64,000 bases of DNA, from assembly GCA_023150945.1 (NCBI GenBank), contig JAKLJX010000001.1, positions 849,028-913,027 of the forward strand, written 5' to 3'. Numbering within the stretch: position 1 is the stretch's first letter; each line of letters starts with the position of its first letter. The stretch comes from a bacterium (GTDB taxonomy: Bacteria > Zhuqueibacterota > Zhuqueibacteria > Zhuqueibacterales > Zhuqueibacteraceae). The notes beneath the pieces are model-generated. The model was not told the origin of the DNA. It worked only from the letters and a program-made list of their open reading frames with translations, and searched no databases. A program made the position numbers and the translations under genes. Below, one piece after another: positions 52,348 to 61,515 of this stretch.

Positions 52348-55300
52348 ATGGTTCGACGCACGCTGTTGGTGTTGTGTTGGCTGGCATTGGGCGCGCTGTC
52401 CGTGCGCGCGCAAGAGGAGGCGCGCTTGCTGCGCTTCCCTGCCATTCACGAAAATCAAATTGTGTTCACGTATGCCGGTGATTTGTACACCGTCGCCGCC
52501 ACCGGTGGCTTGGCGCGCAAACTCACGAATCATGATGGCTACGAAATGTTCGCCCGTTTTTCGCCCGACGGCAAATGGATCGCCTTCACCGGGCAGTACG
52601 ACGGCAACACCGAAGTCTTTCTGGTGCCCGCGACCGGCGGCGCGCCGCAGCGTTTGACCTATACCGCCACGCTCGGCCGGGATGACGTGGCCGACCGCAT
52701 GGGGCCCAACAACATCGTGATGGCCTGGCGCGGCGACAGCAAGAGCATCGTGTTCCGTTCGCGCATGCGCTCGTTCAACAGCTTCATCGGCGCGCTGTTT
52801 GCCGTGACGCTCACCGGCGAGCCGGCGGAGCAGCTTCCGGTGCCGCGCGGCGGCTTCTGTTCCTTTTCACCGGATGACAAGAAAATGGCGTACAACCGCG
52901 TGTTCCGCGAATTCCGCACCTGGAAGAAATACCGCGGCGGCATGGCGGATGATATTTGGATTTACGATTTCACCACCCGGCAGACCGAGAATCTCACCAA
53001 TCACCCCGCGCAAGACGTGTTCCCCATGTGGGCCGGCAACCGGATCTATTTTCTCTCCGACCGCGAGCCACACCAGCGCATGAACTTGTACAGCTTCGAT
53101 CTCACCACCCGGCAAACGCAACGTCTGACGAACAACAGTGATTTTGACATCAAGTTTCCGGCGCTGGGCACGAACGCCATCGTTTACGAGTATGCCGGCG
53201 ACATTTACAGGTTCGACCTCGCCACGCAGCAGGCACAAAAGGTTTCCATTCAAATCGCCGATGACCGCCTCAATGGCCGCGACGAGCTGCGCAGCGTGAG
53301 CGACGAAGTGACGAATTACGAAATTGCGCCGGACGGCAAGCGCGCGCTGTTCGGCGCCCATGGCGAAGTGTTCACCGTGCCGGCGAAATTCGGCGCCACC
53401 CGCAATCTCACCAACAGCTCGGGCGTGCATGAGCGTGATTCCAAATGGTCGCCGGACGGCAAATGGATCGCCTTCATCTCCGACCAATCCGGCGAAGATG
53501 AGATTTACCTTGTGCCGCAGGCCGGCGGCGCACCCACTGCGCTCACCCAAAACGAGACGACCTACAAGTACAGTCTGCTGTGGTCGCCCGACAGCAAGAA
53601 GATCCTGTGGGCTGACCGCAAACAGCGCCTGCGCTTCGTGGAAGTGCAAACCAAAACCATCACTGAAGTCGATCAATCGCCCCTGTGGGAAATTCGCGAG
53701 TATGCCTGGTCGCCGGACAGCAAGTGGATCGTGTATGCCAAGCCCGAAGAAGAGAGCCTGCAACGCATTTTCATTTACGGCCTGGATACCAAACGCGCGC
53801 AGGCGGTGACCGCAGGCTGGTATGCTTCGGGAAATCCCGCCTTCAGCAGCGACGGCAAGTTTTTGCTGTTTACCTCGAATCGCGATTTCAATCCCATTTA
53901 CAGTTGGACGGAATGGAATCACGCCTATCAGGACATGGAGCGCATCTATCTGCTCACGCTGAACAAGGAGGTGGAATCGCCTTTCAAGCCGCGCAGCGAT
54001 GAAGTCGAGATCAAAGCCGACACCGCCAAAGCCGAAACCGGCAAGGCCGCGGCCGCCAAGCAGGAGAGCAAAGAAGCCGCCAAGCCGCAGCCGGTGGTGG
54101 TCAAGATCGATTTCGACGGCCTGTTGGACCGGCTCGTGTCGCTACCGATCAAGCCGGCGAGCTACTCGCATCTGGTGACGGTGGGCGATCAAGTTTACTA
54201 CCAGCGCAAAGGCAGCATGGACGAAAAGCCGCTGCTGTTGCTGTATGATCTCAAGGAGCAGAAGGAAACCGAGCTTGGCCAGATCGACGGTTTCGAAATT
54301 TCCTTCGATCAAAAGAAGATGCTGGTGGGCCAGCAGAAGAGCTACGCCCTCATCGATCTGCCCAAGGCCAAAATCGAGTTGAAGGATAAGCTCGATCTGA
54401 GCGGGATGGAGATGCGGTTGAACCGGCAGCAGGAGTGGCGGCAGATTTACAACGAGTGCTGGCGCCAGATGCGGGAATTTTTCTATGATCCCGGTATGCA
54501 CGGCGTGGACTGGGCGGCGCAGCGCGACAAGTACGCGCCGTTGGTTGCCCATGTGAATAACCGCAATGATCTCACGTATCTGCTCGGCGAGCTGATCGGC
54601 GAGCTGAACGTCGGCCATGCTTATGTCGGTGGCGGCGACCGGCCCAGCGTCCGCCGCATTCAAACCGGGCTGTTGGGCGCCGAGCTGGAGCGCGATGCCG
54701 CTTCGAAGTACTACCGGATCAAGCGCATTCTGCGCGGCCAGAATTGGGACAAGAAGCTGCGCTCACCACTCACTGAAATCGGCGTGAAAGCCGCGGAGGG
54801 CAACTACATTCTGGCGGTGAACGGTAAGCCCACCAACACCATGACCAACATCTTCGAGGCCCTGCTCAATACCGTGGACAAGCAGGTGACGCTGCGCTTG
54901 AATTCCAAACCGGAGACGGCCGGCAGTTGGGAAACCACGGTGGTGCCGATCGGCGATGAAGCGGATTTGTACTACTACAACTGGGTGCAGAACAACATCA
55001 AGAAAGTCAGCGCAGCCAGCAACGGCGCGGTGGGCTATCTGCATGTGCCGGACATGGGCACGGGCGGCCTGAATGAATTCATCAAACATTTCTATCCGCA
55101 ACTGCGCAAGCAGGCGTTGATCGTCGACGTGCGCGGCAATGGTGGCGGCAATGTCTCGCCGATGTTGATCGAGCGCCTGCGGCGCGAGTTGGTGATGGTG
55201 GATCTGCCGCGCAACTCCCGCCCGACGCCGGATCCCTACGCCGCCTTCCTCGGGCCGATGGTGTGTTTGACTGACGAGTTTTCGGCCTCCGACGGCGATC

Positions 55301-55629
55301 TGTTTCCCTACCGTTTCCGCAAATATCAACTCGGCAAGCTGATCGGCAAGCGCACTTGGGGCGGCGTGGTCGGCATTCGCGGCCCGTTGCCGCTGGTGGA
55401 TGGCGGCCAATTCTTCAAGCCGGAATTTGCGAGCTATGATACTGAGGGCCGGGAGTGGATCATCGAAGGCCGCGGCGTGGAGCCCGACATCTTCGTGGAC
55501 AACGACCCCGGCAAGGAATTCGCCGGCGAGGACGAACAATTGAACCGGGCGATTGCGGAAGTGTTGGAACAATTGAAAACCAAGCGTGCCACGCTGCCGC
55601 TGCCGCCGCCGTATCCGAAAAAGAACTGA
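52348..55629 (+). CDS. Secreted tricorn-like S41 protease
   Basis: This 1,093-residue exported peptidase is built like archaeal tricorn. The signal peptide is about 1-21. Two PD40/WD-type propeller domains (about 25-330 and 335-560) carry motifs such as RFSPDGKWIAFTGQYDG and KWSPDGKWIAFISDQSGEDEIYLV. A Lys/Ala-rich linker lies near 555-585, then a helical domain, a PDZ-like region (about 760-850), and the core protease domain with Ser981 in DEFSASDGDLF and Glu1040 in WIIEGRGVEPD. GHAYVGGGD near residue 758 holds the His. AGGAGGT precedes the ATG by 5 nt. Tricorn cleaves peptides from the proteasome, but this version is exported, so it probably digests extracellular peptides. Confidence 0.93.
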   Translation: MVRRTLLVLCWLALGALSVRAQEEARLLRFPAIHENQIVFTYAGDLYTVAATGGLARKLTNHDGYEMFARFSPDGKWIAFTGQYDGNTEVFLVPATGGAPQRLTYTATLGRDDVADRMGPNNIVMAWRGDSKSIVFRSRMRSFNSFIGALFAVTLTGEPAEQLPVPRGGFCSFSPDDKKMAYNRVFREFRTWKKYRGGMADDIWIYDFTTRQTENLTNHPAQDVFPMWAGNRIYFLSDREPHQRMNLYSFDLTTRQTQRLTNNSDFDIKFPALGTNAIVYEYAGDIYRFDLATQQAQKVSIQIADDRLNGRDELRSVSDEVTNYEIAPDGKRALFGAHGEVFTVPAKFGATRNLTNSSGVHERDSKWSPDGKWIAFISDQSGEDEIYLVPQAGGAPTALTQNETTYKYSLLWSPDSKKILWADRKQRLRFVEVQTKTITEVDQSPLWEIREYAWSPDSKWIVYAKPEEESLQRIFIYGLDTKRAQAVTAGWYASGNPAFSSDGKFLLFTSNRDFNPIYSWTEWNHAYQDMERIYLLTLNKEVESPFKPRSDEVEIKADTAKAETGKAAAAKQESKEAAKPQPVVVKIDFDGLLDRLVSLPIKPASYSHLVTVGDQVYYQRKGSMDEKPLLLLYDLKEQKETELGQIDGFEISFDQKKMLVGQQKSYALIDLPKAKIELKDKLDLSGMEMRLNRQQEWRQIYNECWRQMREFFYDPGMHGVDWAAQRDKYAPLVAHVNNRNDLTYLLGELIGELNVGHAYVGGGDRPSVRRIQTGLLGAELERDAASKYYRIKRILRGQNWDKKLRSPLTEIGVKAAEGNYILAVNGKPTNTMTNIFEALLNTVDKQVTLRLNSKPETAGSWETTVVPIGDEADLYYYNWVQNNIKKVSAASNGAVGYLHVPDMGTGGLNEFIKHFYPQLRKQALIVDVRGNGGGNVSPMLIERLRRELVMVDLPRNSRPTPDPYAAFLGPMVCLTDEFSASDGDLFPYRFRKYQLGKLIGKRTWGGVVGIRGPLPLVDGGQFFKPEFASYDTEGREWIIEGRGVEPDIFVDNDPGKEFAGEDEQLNRAIAEVLEQLKTKRATLPLPPPYPKKN

Positions 55630-55652
55630 GCTGCAACCGCTCACCGCAGCCT

Positions 55653-55680
55653 CGGCAGGCAGATTCGCTTCTGCCTGCCG
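55653..55680. other. Hairpin after the tricorn-like gene
   Basis: A perfect 10-bp stem (55653-55662 with 55671-55680) with an 8-nt loop lies 24 bp after the stop. No T-run follows, so it is at most a weak terminator or an mRNA-stabilising hairpin. Confidence 0.5.
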
Positions 55681-55854
55681 AACTGCGTTTCGCCGACCGG
55701 CGCACGGCAGGAGCGGGAATCATCCGCTGGAGCGGCTTCTGTCGCCGGCCGGGCGCGGGAAATTTGCTTGCGCGGGCGGAATATTTTGCTACCTTGCGGC
55801 GAATGCGCATCACGCCGCTGCTGTGGGCGGCAGGCCTCAATCTGACAGGCAATT

Positions 55855-56784
55855 TTGCAGATCACCGTCAAACATACGCTCACGCTCGCTGACTACCTGC
55901 GCGCGCTGCATCCGGACACCTCGAAAAACGCCCACAAAAAATTGTTGGAGCATGATCGGGTCAAGGTGAACGGCGTGGTGGTGCGCCTGGGCAAGACGCT
56001 GTTGCAGCCCGGCGATCGCGTCGAGATCAGCCGCAAGGTGTTCCGCCAGCGGTTGCACCCGGAGCTTGACCTTCTCTATGAAGACGAGCATCTCGTCGTT
56101 TTGCACAAGAAGCAAAACCTGCTCACCATCGCGACGGAGAAGGAACGCGAAAAAACCGTCTATGCCTACCTCGCGTCCCACGTCAAGAGCCAGAATCCCG
56201 AAAACAAAATCTTCATCGTGCACCGCCTCGACCGCGACGCCTCCGGCCTGTTGGTGTTCGCGCGCTCGCAGACCATCAAGCGCAAATTGCAGGAGCAGTT
56301 TCGCAGTCACTCGACTACACGCGGTTACATTGCATTGGTCGAGGGCCGGGTGCAGCCGGAGTCGGGCACGCTGGAAAACCATCTGGCGGAGAATCGCGCC
56401 TACAAAGTCTATGTGACCGGTAATGCCCGGCACGGCAAGCTCGCAGTCACTCACTTTCGCGTTGTGCGCCGCGTGGCAAAGTACTCGTGGCTGGAAATCA
56501 AGACGGAAACCGGCCGCAAGCATCAGATTCGCGTGCAGCTCGCCGCCTTTGGCCATCCCATCATCGGCGACAAGGAGTATGGCAGCACGCGCAATCCGCT
56601 CAACCGCCTCGGCCTGCATGCCCACCTTCTGGGGTTCGAGCATCCGGTCACCGGGAAGCGGATGAAGTTCGAAGTCGAAGCACCGCTGCCCTTTCGCCGG
56701 ATGTTTGCGCTCGCGCGTCCCAATTCAACCTCCCAACCGGGCGAGCCGCAGGCAGGTTCTACGAGCAGGACGCGAGAAAGGTAG
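55855..56784 (+). CDS. RluA family pseudouridine synthase
   Basis: This 309-residue enzyme isomerises specific uridines in rRNA or tRNA. An N-terminal S4 domain (about 10-60, KKLLEHDRVKVNG, then LLQPGDRVEI) is followed by the RluA catalytic domain with HRLDRDASGLLVFAR (catalytic Asp126) and GRKHQIRVQLAAFGHPIIGDKEYG. The C-terminal 20 residues are Ser/Arg-rich and not conserved. The only in-frame start near the domain edge is TTG 55855, with AGG 5-6 nt before it. It lies 225 bp after the tricorn-like gene and just upstream of repeat B. The exact RNA target cannot be assigned. Confidence 0.9.
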   Translation: MQITVKHTLTLADYLRALHPDTSKNAHKKLLEHDRVKVNGVVVRLGKTLLQPGDRVEISRKVFRQRLHPELDLLYEDEHLVVLHKKQNLLTIATEKEREKTVYAYLASHVKSQNPENKIFIVHRLDRDASGLLVFARSQTIKRKLQEQFRSHSTTRGYIALVEGRVQPESGTLENHLAENRAYKVYVTGNARHGKLAVTHFRVVRRVAKYSWLEIKTETGRKHQIRVQLAAFGHPIIGDKEYGSTRNPLNRLGLHAHLLGFEHPVTGKRMKFEVEAPLPFRRMFALARPNSTSQPGEPQAGSTSRTRER

Positions 56785-56805
56785 TGGCCGACTGCCTTGA
56801 GTCGC

Positions 56806-56923
56806 GTCTGTCCAACAGCATCACCGCCCGGGCGCTTCGTCATGAGCAAGAGCGGGTGTTTTTCGACTTGTGCACGCTGCGGGGCCAGGCGCCCGGGCGG
56901 TTTCTTCATTTCCAGGCAGGCAC
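56806..56923 (+). repeat. Family B palindromic element, copy 3 (core 56824-56900)
   Basis: The 77-bp core has perfect 12-bp inverted ends and matches copy 1 on the opposite strand over most of its interior (shared CTTCGTCATGAGCAAGAGC). The flanks GTCTGTCC and TTTCTTCATTTCCAGGCAGG match the extension of copy 1. It lies between the RluA and lgt genes. Confidence 0.92.
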
Positions 56924-56950
56924 TTATTCGCGGAAGTGGTCTCTCGCTGG

Positions 56951-57019
56951 GTCGTTCAATCGAATCTTGTGAGATGCTGGGCACGGTGCCGGATCTTCAC
57001 ATGATGCGAGCCGGGTGAC
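56951..57019. repeat. Hairpin repeat family A, joined to family B copy 3
   Basis: The left arm GTCGTTCAATCGAATCTTGT and right arm GGATCTTCACATGATGCGAG with GGTGAC form an imperfect hairpin. It follows the family B core by 50 bp and ends 41 bp before the lgt start. Confidence 0.8.
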
Positions 57020-57060
57020 TACGGTGGTGGCTATACTCGGCATAACCAAACAAGGGTTTC

Positions 57061-57906
57061 ATGTTCCCCAAACTTTTCGAGATTGGTCCGCTCACGATTC
57101 ACAGCTTCGGTGTGATGGCGGCGCTCGGCTTTCTCGCCGGCGGCTATTTGTTGGAGAAGGAATTCGTGCGCACGAAACTGCCGAAAGACGATGCCGGCCT
57201 GCTGGTGCTGGCGGCTTTTCTGGGCGGCATGATCGGCGCGAAGCTCTATTTTCTGATCGAACATCCCTATCTTCTCAAGGAAGATTTTTGGGGCAATGTT
57301 TTATCCGGCGCCGGCCTGGTGTGGTATGGCGGGTTCATCGGCGGCTTTGCCGCGGTGGTTGCGCTGACGTTGCAGCGCAGGCTGCCGCTGCTGCACATCG
57401 CCGATCTGTTCGCGCCGGTGCTGGCGCTCGGCCAGGCCTTTGGCCGCATGGGCTGCTTTCTCTCGGGCGACGGTGATTACGGCCCGCCTTCGGATTTGCC
57501 CTGGGCCATGCGCTTTACTGAGGGGGTCGTGCCCACGCGCCACAACGCGGAGCTGCAAAATCTCTATGCGCAAATGCACCCGAACGCGCCGATTCCGGAC
57601 GACATTGCCGTGCATCCCACCATGTTGTATGATCTCGTGATTTTGCTGATCAGCTTTGCCATTTTGTGGCGGCTGCGGCGGCAGGCCTGGCCGGCCGGCA
57701 CGCGCTTCGCGCTTTATCTCATGTTGATCGGCGCCGGCCGCTTCTTCACCGAATTCTGGCGGATGACGCCCAAGCATCATTTCGGGTTGCTTTCGGACGC
57801 ACAATTGATCAGCCTGCTGCTCATGACCGCCGGTGTGGCGTTGCTGCTGGTGCGGCGGGGTAAGCCGGCCTTCAAGTCCACGGCTGCAACGCCGTCGCTG
57901 CGCTGA
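57061..57906 (+). CDS. lgt: Prolipoprotein diacylglyceryl transferase
   Basis: This 281-residue inner-membrane enzyme adds diacylglycerol to the Cys of prelipoproteins. About seven transmembrane helices are visible. Conserved signatures are the N-terminal HSFGVMAALGFLAG, GAKLYFLIEHP, GLVWYGGFIGG, the key GQAFGRMGCFLSGDGDYG near residues 125-142, HPTMLYDLVI near 182 and GAGRFFTEFWR near 223. The length fits the family. No good ribosome-binding site precedes ATG 57061, where family B and A repeats fill the leader. It supports maturation of lipoproteins such as the SusD-like protein. Confidence 0.95.
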   Translation: MFPKLFEIGPLTIHSFGVMAALGFLAGGYLLEKEFVRTKLPKDDAGLLVLAAFLGGMIGAKLYFLIEHPYLLKEDFWGNVLSGAGLVWYGGFIGGFAAVVALTLQRRLPLLHIADLFAPVLALGQAFGRMGCFLSGDGDYGPPSDLPWAMRFTEGVVPTRHNAELQNLYAQMHPNAPIPDDIAVHPTMLYDLVILLISFAILWRLRRQAWPAGTRFALYLMLIGAGRFFTEFWRMTPKHHFGLLSDAQLISLLLMTAGVALLLVRRGKPAFKSTAATPSLR

Positions 57907-58067
57907 AATTCGCCGAATGCCATTGCCCGCTGCCACCGCGCGCCGGGGACTTTGGCCTGCTCCTTGTCACTTGACAATGCCGGGGCAAACCTCGTCAACG
58001 CAATGCAGGCCGCGCTTCCGTGGATTCTGACAAAAGTGCCAGCCTGCGTGGCTGATGATCATCTCCC

Positions 58068-60611
58068 ATGCAATTTCCCTACGCTGAAATCCATTTTGCT
58101 CTGCCGATGTCGCGGGGCTACACCTACCGCATTCCGGAATCCCTGCTGCCGCTGGCCCAAGTGGGCAGCCGCGCCCTGGTGCCGTTGGGCAAGCGTGTCG
58201 CCACCGGCTTTATCGCGGCGCGCAAGTCCACCATCGACTTTCCTGAAGAAAAACTCAAAGACATTTTGGACATACTGGACGAGAGCCCGCTCTTTGATGT
58301 GACCCGGCTGGCGCTGGCGCAGTGGGTGGCGGAATATTATCTCGCCAGCTTGGGCGAAGTGTTGCGCACCATGCTGCCGCCGGGATTGGAAAAGGAAAGC
58401 AAGCAGGCTGTTCGTTTGATACACACGCCGAGCTTGAATGAGTTGACGGAGCTGGCCGGCCGCGCCCCACGCCAAGCCGAAATCGTGCAGGCCCTGCTCG
58501 GCAAGACCAGCTATCAAGTCGCGCATCTTGCGCGCAATCTGAGATACCACGGCGTGCGCGCCAGCCTGCGCAGCCTGGCGCAACAGGGCTGGGTGGAATT
58601 GTCGCAGGAAGTGGGCAAGCCGGCCGCGGCGCCGCTGCGCCTGACTTATGTGGAATTGACGGCCGCCGGCCGCCGGTTGGTGGAATCGCAGGGAACAGAG
58701 CAGGCTGCGCCGCACGAAGATTCGGTCACCGCAGCCGCTACGGGAACACCGGCGCGGGCTGCAACCAGGCTGCGGGTGAATGAAAAACAGTTGCAGGCTT
58801 TGCGCTGGCTGCATAAACAGGGCGAGGCTACACGGCCTTTTTTTCTGAAACGGACCGGGCTGGCGGCGGCGACGCTGCAAGCACTGGTGCACAAGGCGCT
58901 GGTGCAACTGCAGCGCAAGGAAATCGATCGCAACCCGTATGCCGTGCTGCCGGCCAAAGCCGAGCCGGTGACTTTGAACGAGGAACAGCGCGCAGCGGTG
59001 CAGCAAGTCACCGCGATTCTCGAACAGAAGTGCTTTGGCGTGTTTCTGCTGCACGGCATCACCGGCAGCGGCAAAACGCAAGTCTACATCGAGGCCATCC
59101 GGCATGCGTTGGCTGCGGGATTGGGCGCGATCGTCTTGGTGCCGGAGATTTCACTCACGCCGCAGGCCGTGGCGCGCTTTCAGGCAAATTTCGGCGCCAA
59201 TATCGCGGTGCTGCACAGCCGCTTGAGCGCGGGCGAGCGCTTTGATGCCTGGCGCCGGGTGCAGCGCGGCGAGGCCAACGTCGTGGTGGGCGCGCGCTCG
59301 GCGGTGTTTGCGCCCCTGGCGAAGCTCGGTCTGATCGTGGTGGATGAAGAGCATGATGCCAGCTACAAGCAGGTTGATCCGGCCCCGCGCTATCATGCCC
59401 GCGACGTGGCGGTGATGCGGGCCAAGATGGCCGGCGCGGCGGTGCTGCTCGGTTCCGCAACGCCTGCGCTCGAATCCTACTATAACGCACGCGCCGGCAA
59501 GTATCACCTGCTGGAATTGCCCAATCGCATCGACAATGTGCCGCTGCCCGCCGTGCGCCTGATCGACATGATGCGCTTTCGCAAAACCGCGCCCGATCAC
59601 GACGGCATTTTCTCGCGGCCGCTGTTCGAAAAAATCGTGGAGAAAATCGCGCGCCAGGAACAGGTCATTCTGCTGCAGAACCGCCGCGGTTTCGCGCCCA
59701 TGATCAAGTGCGTGCATTGCGGTTTCGTGCGCCGTTGTGACGCCTGCAACATCCCCATGACCTATCACAAAATGGGGCATATGCTGCGCTGTCACTATTG
59801 CTATGCCTATGAGCGCGCGCCCGACACCTGCCCGCAGTGCAGCGGCCTCGATCTCATTTTCAAGGGCATCGGCACGCAGAAAGTCGAAGCGGCGCTCAAG
59901 ACCCTGTTGCCCCAGGCGCGGGTGGTGCGCATGGACCTGGACACCACGCGCGGCAAGCTGGCGCACGATCGCATTCTGCACGAATTCGGCGAGCATCGCT
60001 ATGACGTTCTGCTGGGCACGCAAATGATCGCCAAGGGTTTGGATTTTCACAAAGTCACTTTGGTGGGCGTGATCTCGGCCGACACCACGCTGTTGCGCCC
60101 GGATTTTCGCGCCGGCGAGCGCACGTTTCAGTTGCTCACCCAGGTGGCGGGCCGCGCCGGCCGGCGCAATCTGCGCGGCGAAGTCATCATTCAGACTTTT
60201 TCACCCACGGATTTCTGCCTGCTCTGCGCGCAGCATCATGATTTCAACCAATTCTATGCCGGCGAAATTCAACACCGGCAGGCGCTGAAGTATCCGCCCT
60301 TTTCCCGGCTGGCAGTGGTGGTGTTTCGGCACCAGGATGAAGAACGCGTGCGCGGCGTGGCGGATGACTTTGCGGCACTGCTGCGCAAATCCAAAACACC
60401 GATGCTGGTCTATGGCCCCACTCCGGCGCCGCTGCGCCGGATTCAAAACGAATTCCGCTGGCAGGTGATGATCAAGAGCGACGTGGTGCACGACCCCGGC
60501 GCCCGCTTGCTGCGAACGACCCTGAGCCAGGTTTATGCCTTTTTCTACAAATCCCAGGCGCGCCGGCGCCTGCGGGTCCATGTTGATATGGATCCGGTCG
60601 CGTTGATGTAA
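58068..60611 (+). CDS. priA: Primosomal helicase PriA
   Basis: This 847-residue replication-restart helicase loads the replisome at stalled forks. The N-terminal DNA-binding domain starts MQFPYAEIHFALPMSRGYTYRIP. A winged-helix region with two helical repeats (about 120-290) is longer than in the E. coli protein. Walker A is LLHGITGSGKTQVY near 330, DEEHD is the helicase motif II, and GSATPALESYY follows. A two-zinc insert has Cys residues in CVHCGFVRRCDACNIP, CHYCYAYERAPDTCPQC. Motifs V-VI are GTQMIAKGLDFHKVTLVG and TQVAGRAGRRN. The start ATG 58068 fits the family. It stands alone. Confidence 0.96.
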   Translation: MQFPYAEIHFALPMSRGYTYRIPESLLPLAQVGSRALVPLGKRVATGFIAARKSTIDFPEEKLKDILDILDESPLFDVTRLALAQWVAEYYLASLGEVLRTMLPPGLEKESKQAVRLIHTPSLNELTELAGRAPRQAEIVQALLGKTSYQVAHLARNLRYHGVRASLRSLAQQGWVELSQEVGKPAAAPLRLTYVELTAAGRRLVESQGTEQAAPHEDSVTAAATGTPARAATRLRVNEKQLQALRWLHKQGEATRPFFLKRTGLAAATLQALVHKALVQLQRKEIDRNPYAVLPAKAEPVTLNEEQRAAVQQVTAILEQKCFGVFLLHGITGSGKTQVYIEAIRHALAAGLGAIVLVPEISLTPQAVARFQANFGANIAVLHSRLSAGERFDAWRRVQRGEANVVVGARSAVFAPLAKLGLIVVDEEHDASYKQVDPAPRYHARDVAVMRAKMAGAAVLLGSATPALESYYNARAGKYHLLELPNRIDNVPLPAVRLIDMMRFRKTAPDHDGIFSRPLFEKIVEKIARQEQVILLQNRRGFAPMIKCVHCGFVRRCDACNIPMTYHKMGHMLRCHYCYAYERAPDTCPQCSGLDLIFKGIGTQKVEAALKTLLPQARVVRMDLDTTRGKLAHDRILHEFGEHRYDVLLGTQMIAKGLDFHKVTLVGVISADTTLLRPDFRAGERTFQLLTQVAGRAGRRNLRGEVIIQTFSPTDFCLLCAQHHDFNQFYAGEIQHRQALKYPPFSRLAVVVFRHQDEERVRGVADDFAALLRKSKTPMLVYGPTPAPLRRIQNEFRWQVMIKSDVVHDPGARLLRTTLSQVYAFFYKSQARRRLRVHVDMDPVALM

Positions 60612-60751
60612 AGAATGGACTTGTATCGGCTGAGCCGGAATGTTATATTGCGGCACTTTTCAGCCAAAACCAGACCGGCCCTCACTTCAGCCCATCCCGG
60701 CTCGGTGCCGCTCGCTTTCACCACACCCAAAGATTCCTTGGAACGACGCGC

Positions 60752-61480
60752 ATGCGCTATGGCTTGATCTCTGACATTCACGGCAATCTCGAAGCGCTGG
60801 AAACCGTGCTGGCGGAACTGGAGCAGGAGAAGGTCGATGCGATCCTCTGCCTCGGCGACGTCGTCGGCTACGGCCCGAATCCCGATGAGTGCGTCAAGCT
60901 GGTGCAGGCGCGCGCCGCGATCTGTCTGAAAGGCAATCATGATGAAGCCAGCCTGGATGAAACCGATCTGAGTTTTTTCAACTACGTGGCGCGCGAGGCC
61001 ATCGAGTGGACCAGCGCGCAGCTCAGCGCCGAGGCCAAGCGGTTTCTGCGGCAACTGCCCTACACGCATGAATTCGATGACTTCCTGCTGGTGCACGCCT
61101 CGCCATTCGAGCCGCAGGAGTGGAACTACATCACCTCCTGGGAAGGCGCGGAGCAGAGCTTTCACGCCTTCCACCAGCACGCTTGCTTCGTCGGGCATTC
61201 GCATTCCCCGCTGGTGGTCGGCCGCAACCGCCTGGGCGCAATGCAATTGCTGCAGACCTACCCGCTGCGGTTCGAAGAACATCATCGCTATCTCGTCAAC
61301 GTCGGCAGCGTGGGCCAGCCGCGCGATTCCAATCCGGCGGCGGCGTTCGGCATTTTGGATTCCGACAAAAGGGAATATGATCTGCGCCGGGCGGTGTATC
61401 CGGTGGCCAAAACCCAGAAGAAAATTCGCGCGGCGGGCTTGCCGGGCTTTTTGGCGGATCGGCTGGCAGAGGGGAGATAA
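60752..61480 (+). CDS. Metallophosphoesterase (YfcE/MPP family)
   Basis: This 242-residue calcineurin-like phosphoesterase has all metal-binding blocks: ISDIHGNLEAL (residues 6-16), LCLGDVVGYGPNP near 33, LKGNHDEAS near 58, LVHASPF near 108, and FVGHSHSPLV near 144. It resembles diadenosine tetraphosphatase- and phosphodiesterase-like members found across bacteria. The substrate is not assignable. There is no signal peptide. It starts 140 bp after priA with a poor ribosome-binding site, and is followed by the secreted hypothetical gene 35 bp downstream. Confidence 0.9.
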   Translation: MRYGLISDIHGNLEALETVLAELEQEKVDAILCLGDVVGYGPNPDECVKLVQARAAICLKGNHDEASLDETDLSFFNYVAREAIEWTSAQLSAEAKRFLRQLPYTHEFDDFLLVHASPFEPQEWNYITSWEGAEQSFHAFHQHACFVGHSHSPLVVGRNRLGAMQLLQTYPLRFEEHHRYLVNVGSVGQPRDSNPAAAFGILDSDKREYDLRRAVYPVAKTQKKIRAAGLPGFLADRLAEGR

Positions 61481-61515
61481 GCGGTTCGTGATCTGATCTA
61501 TATTGGAGAACAAAT

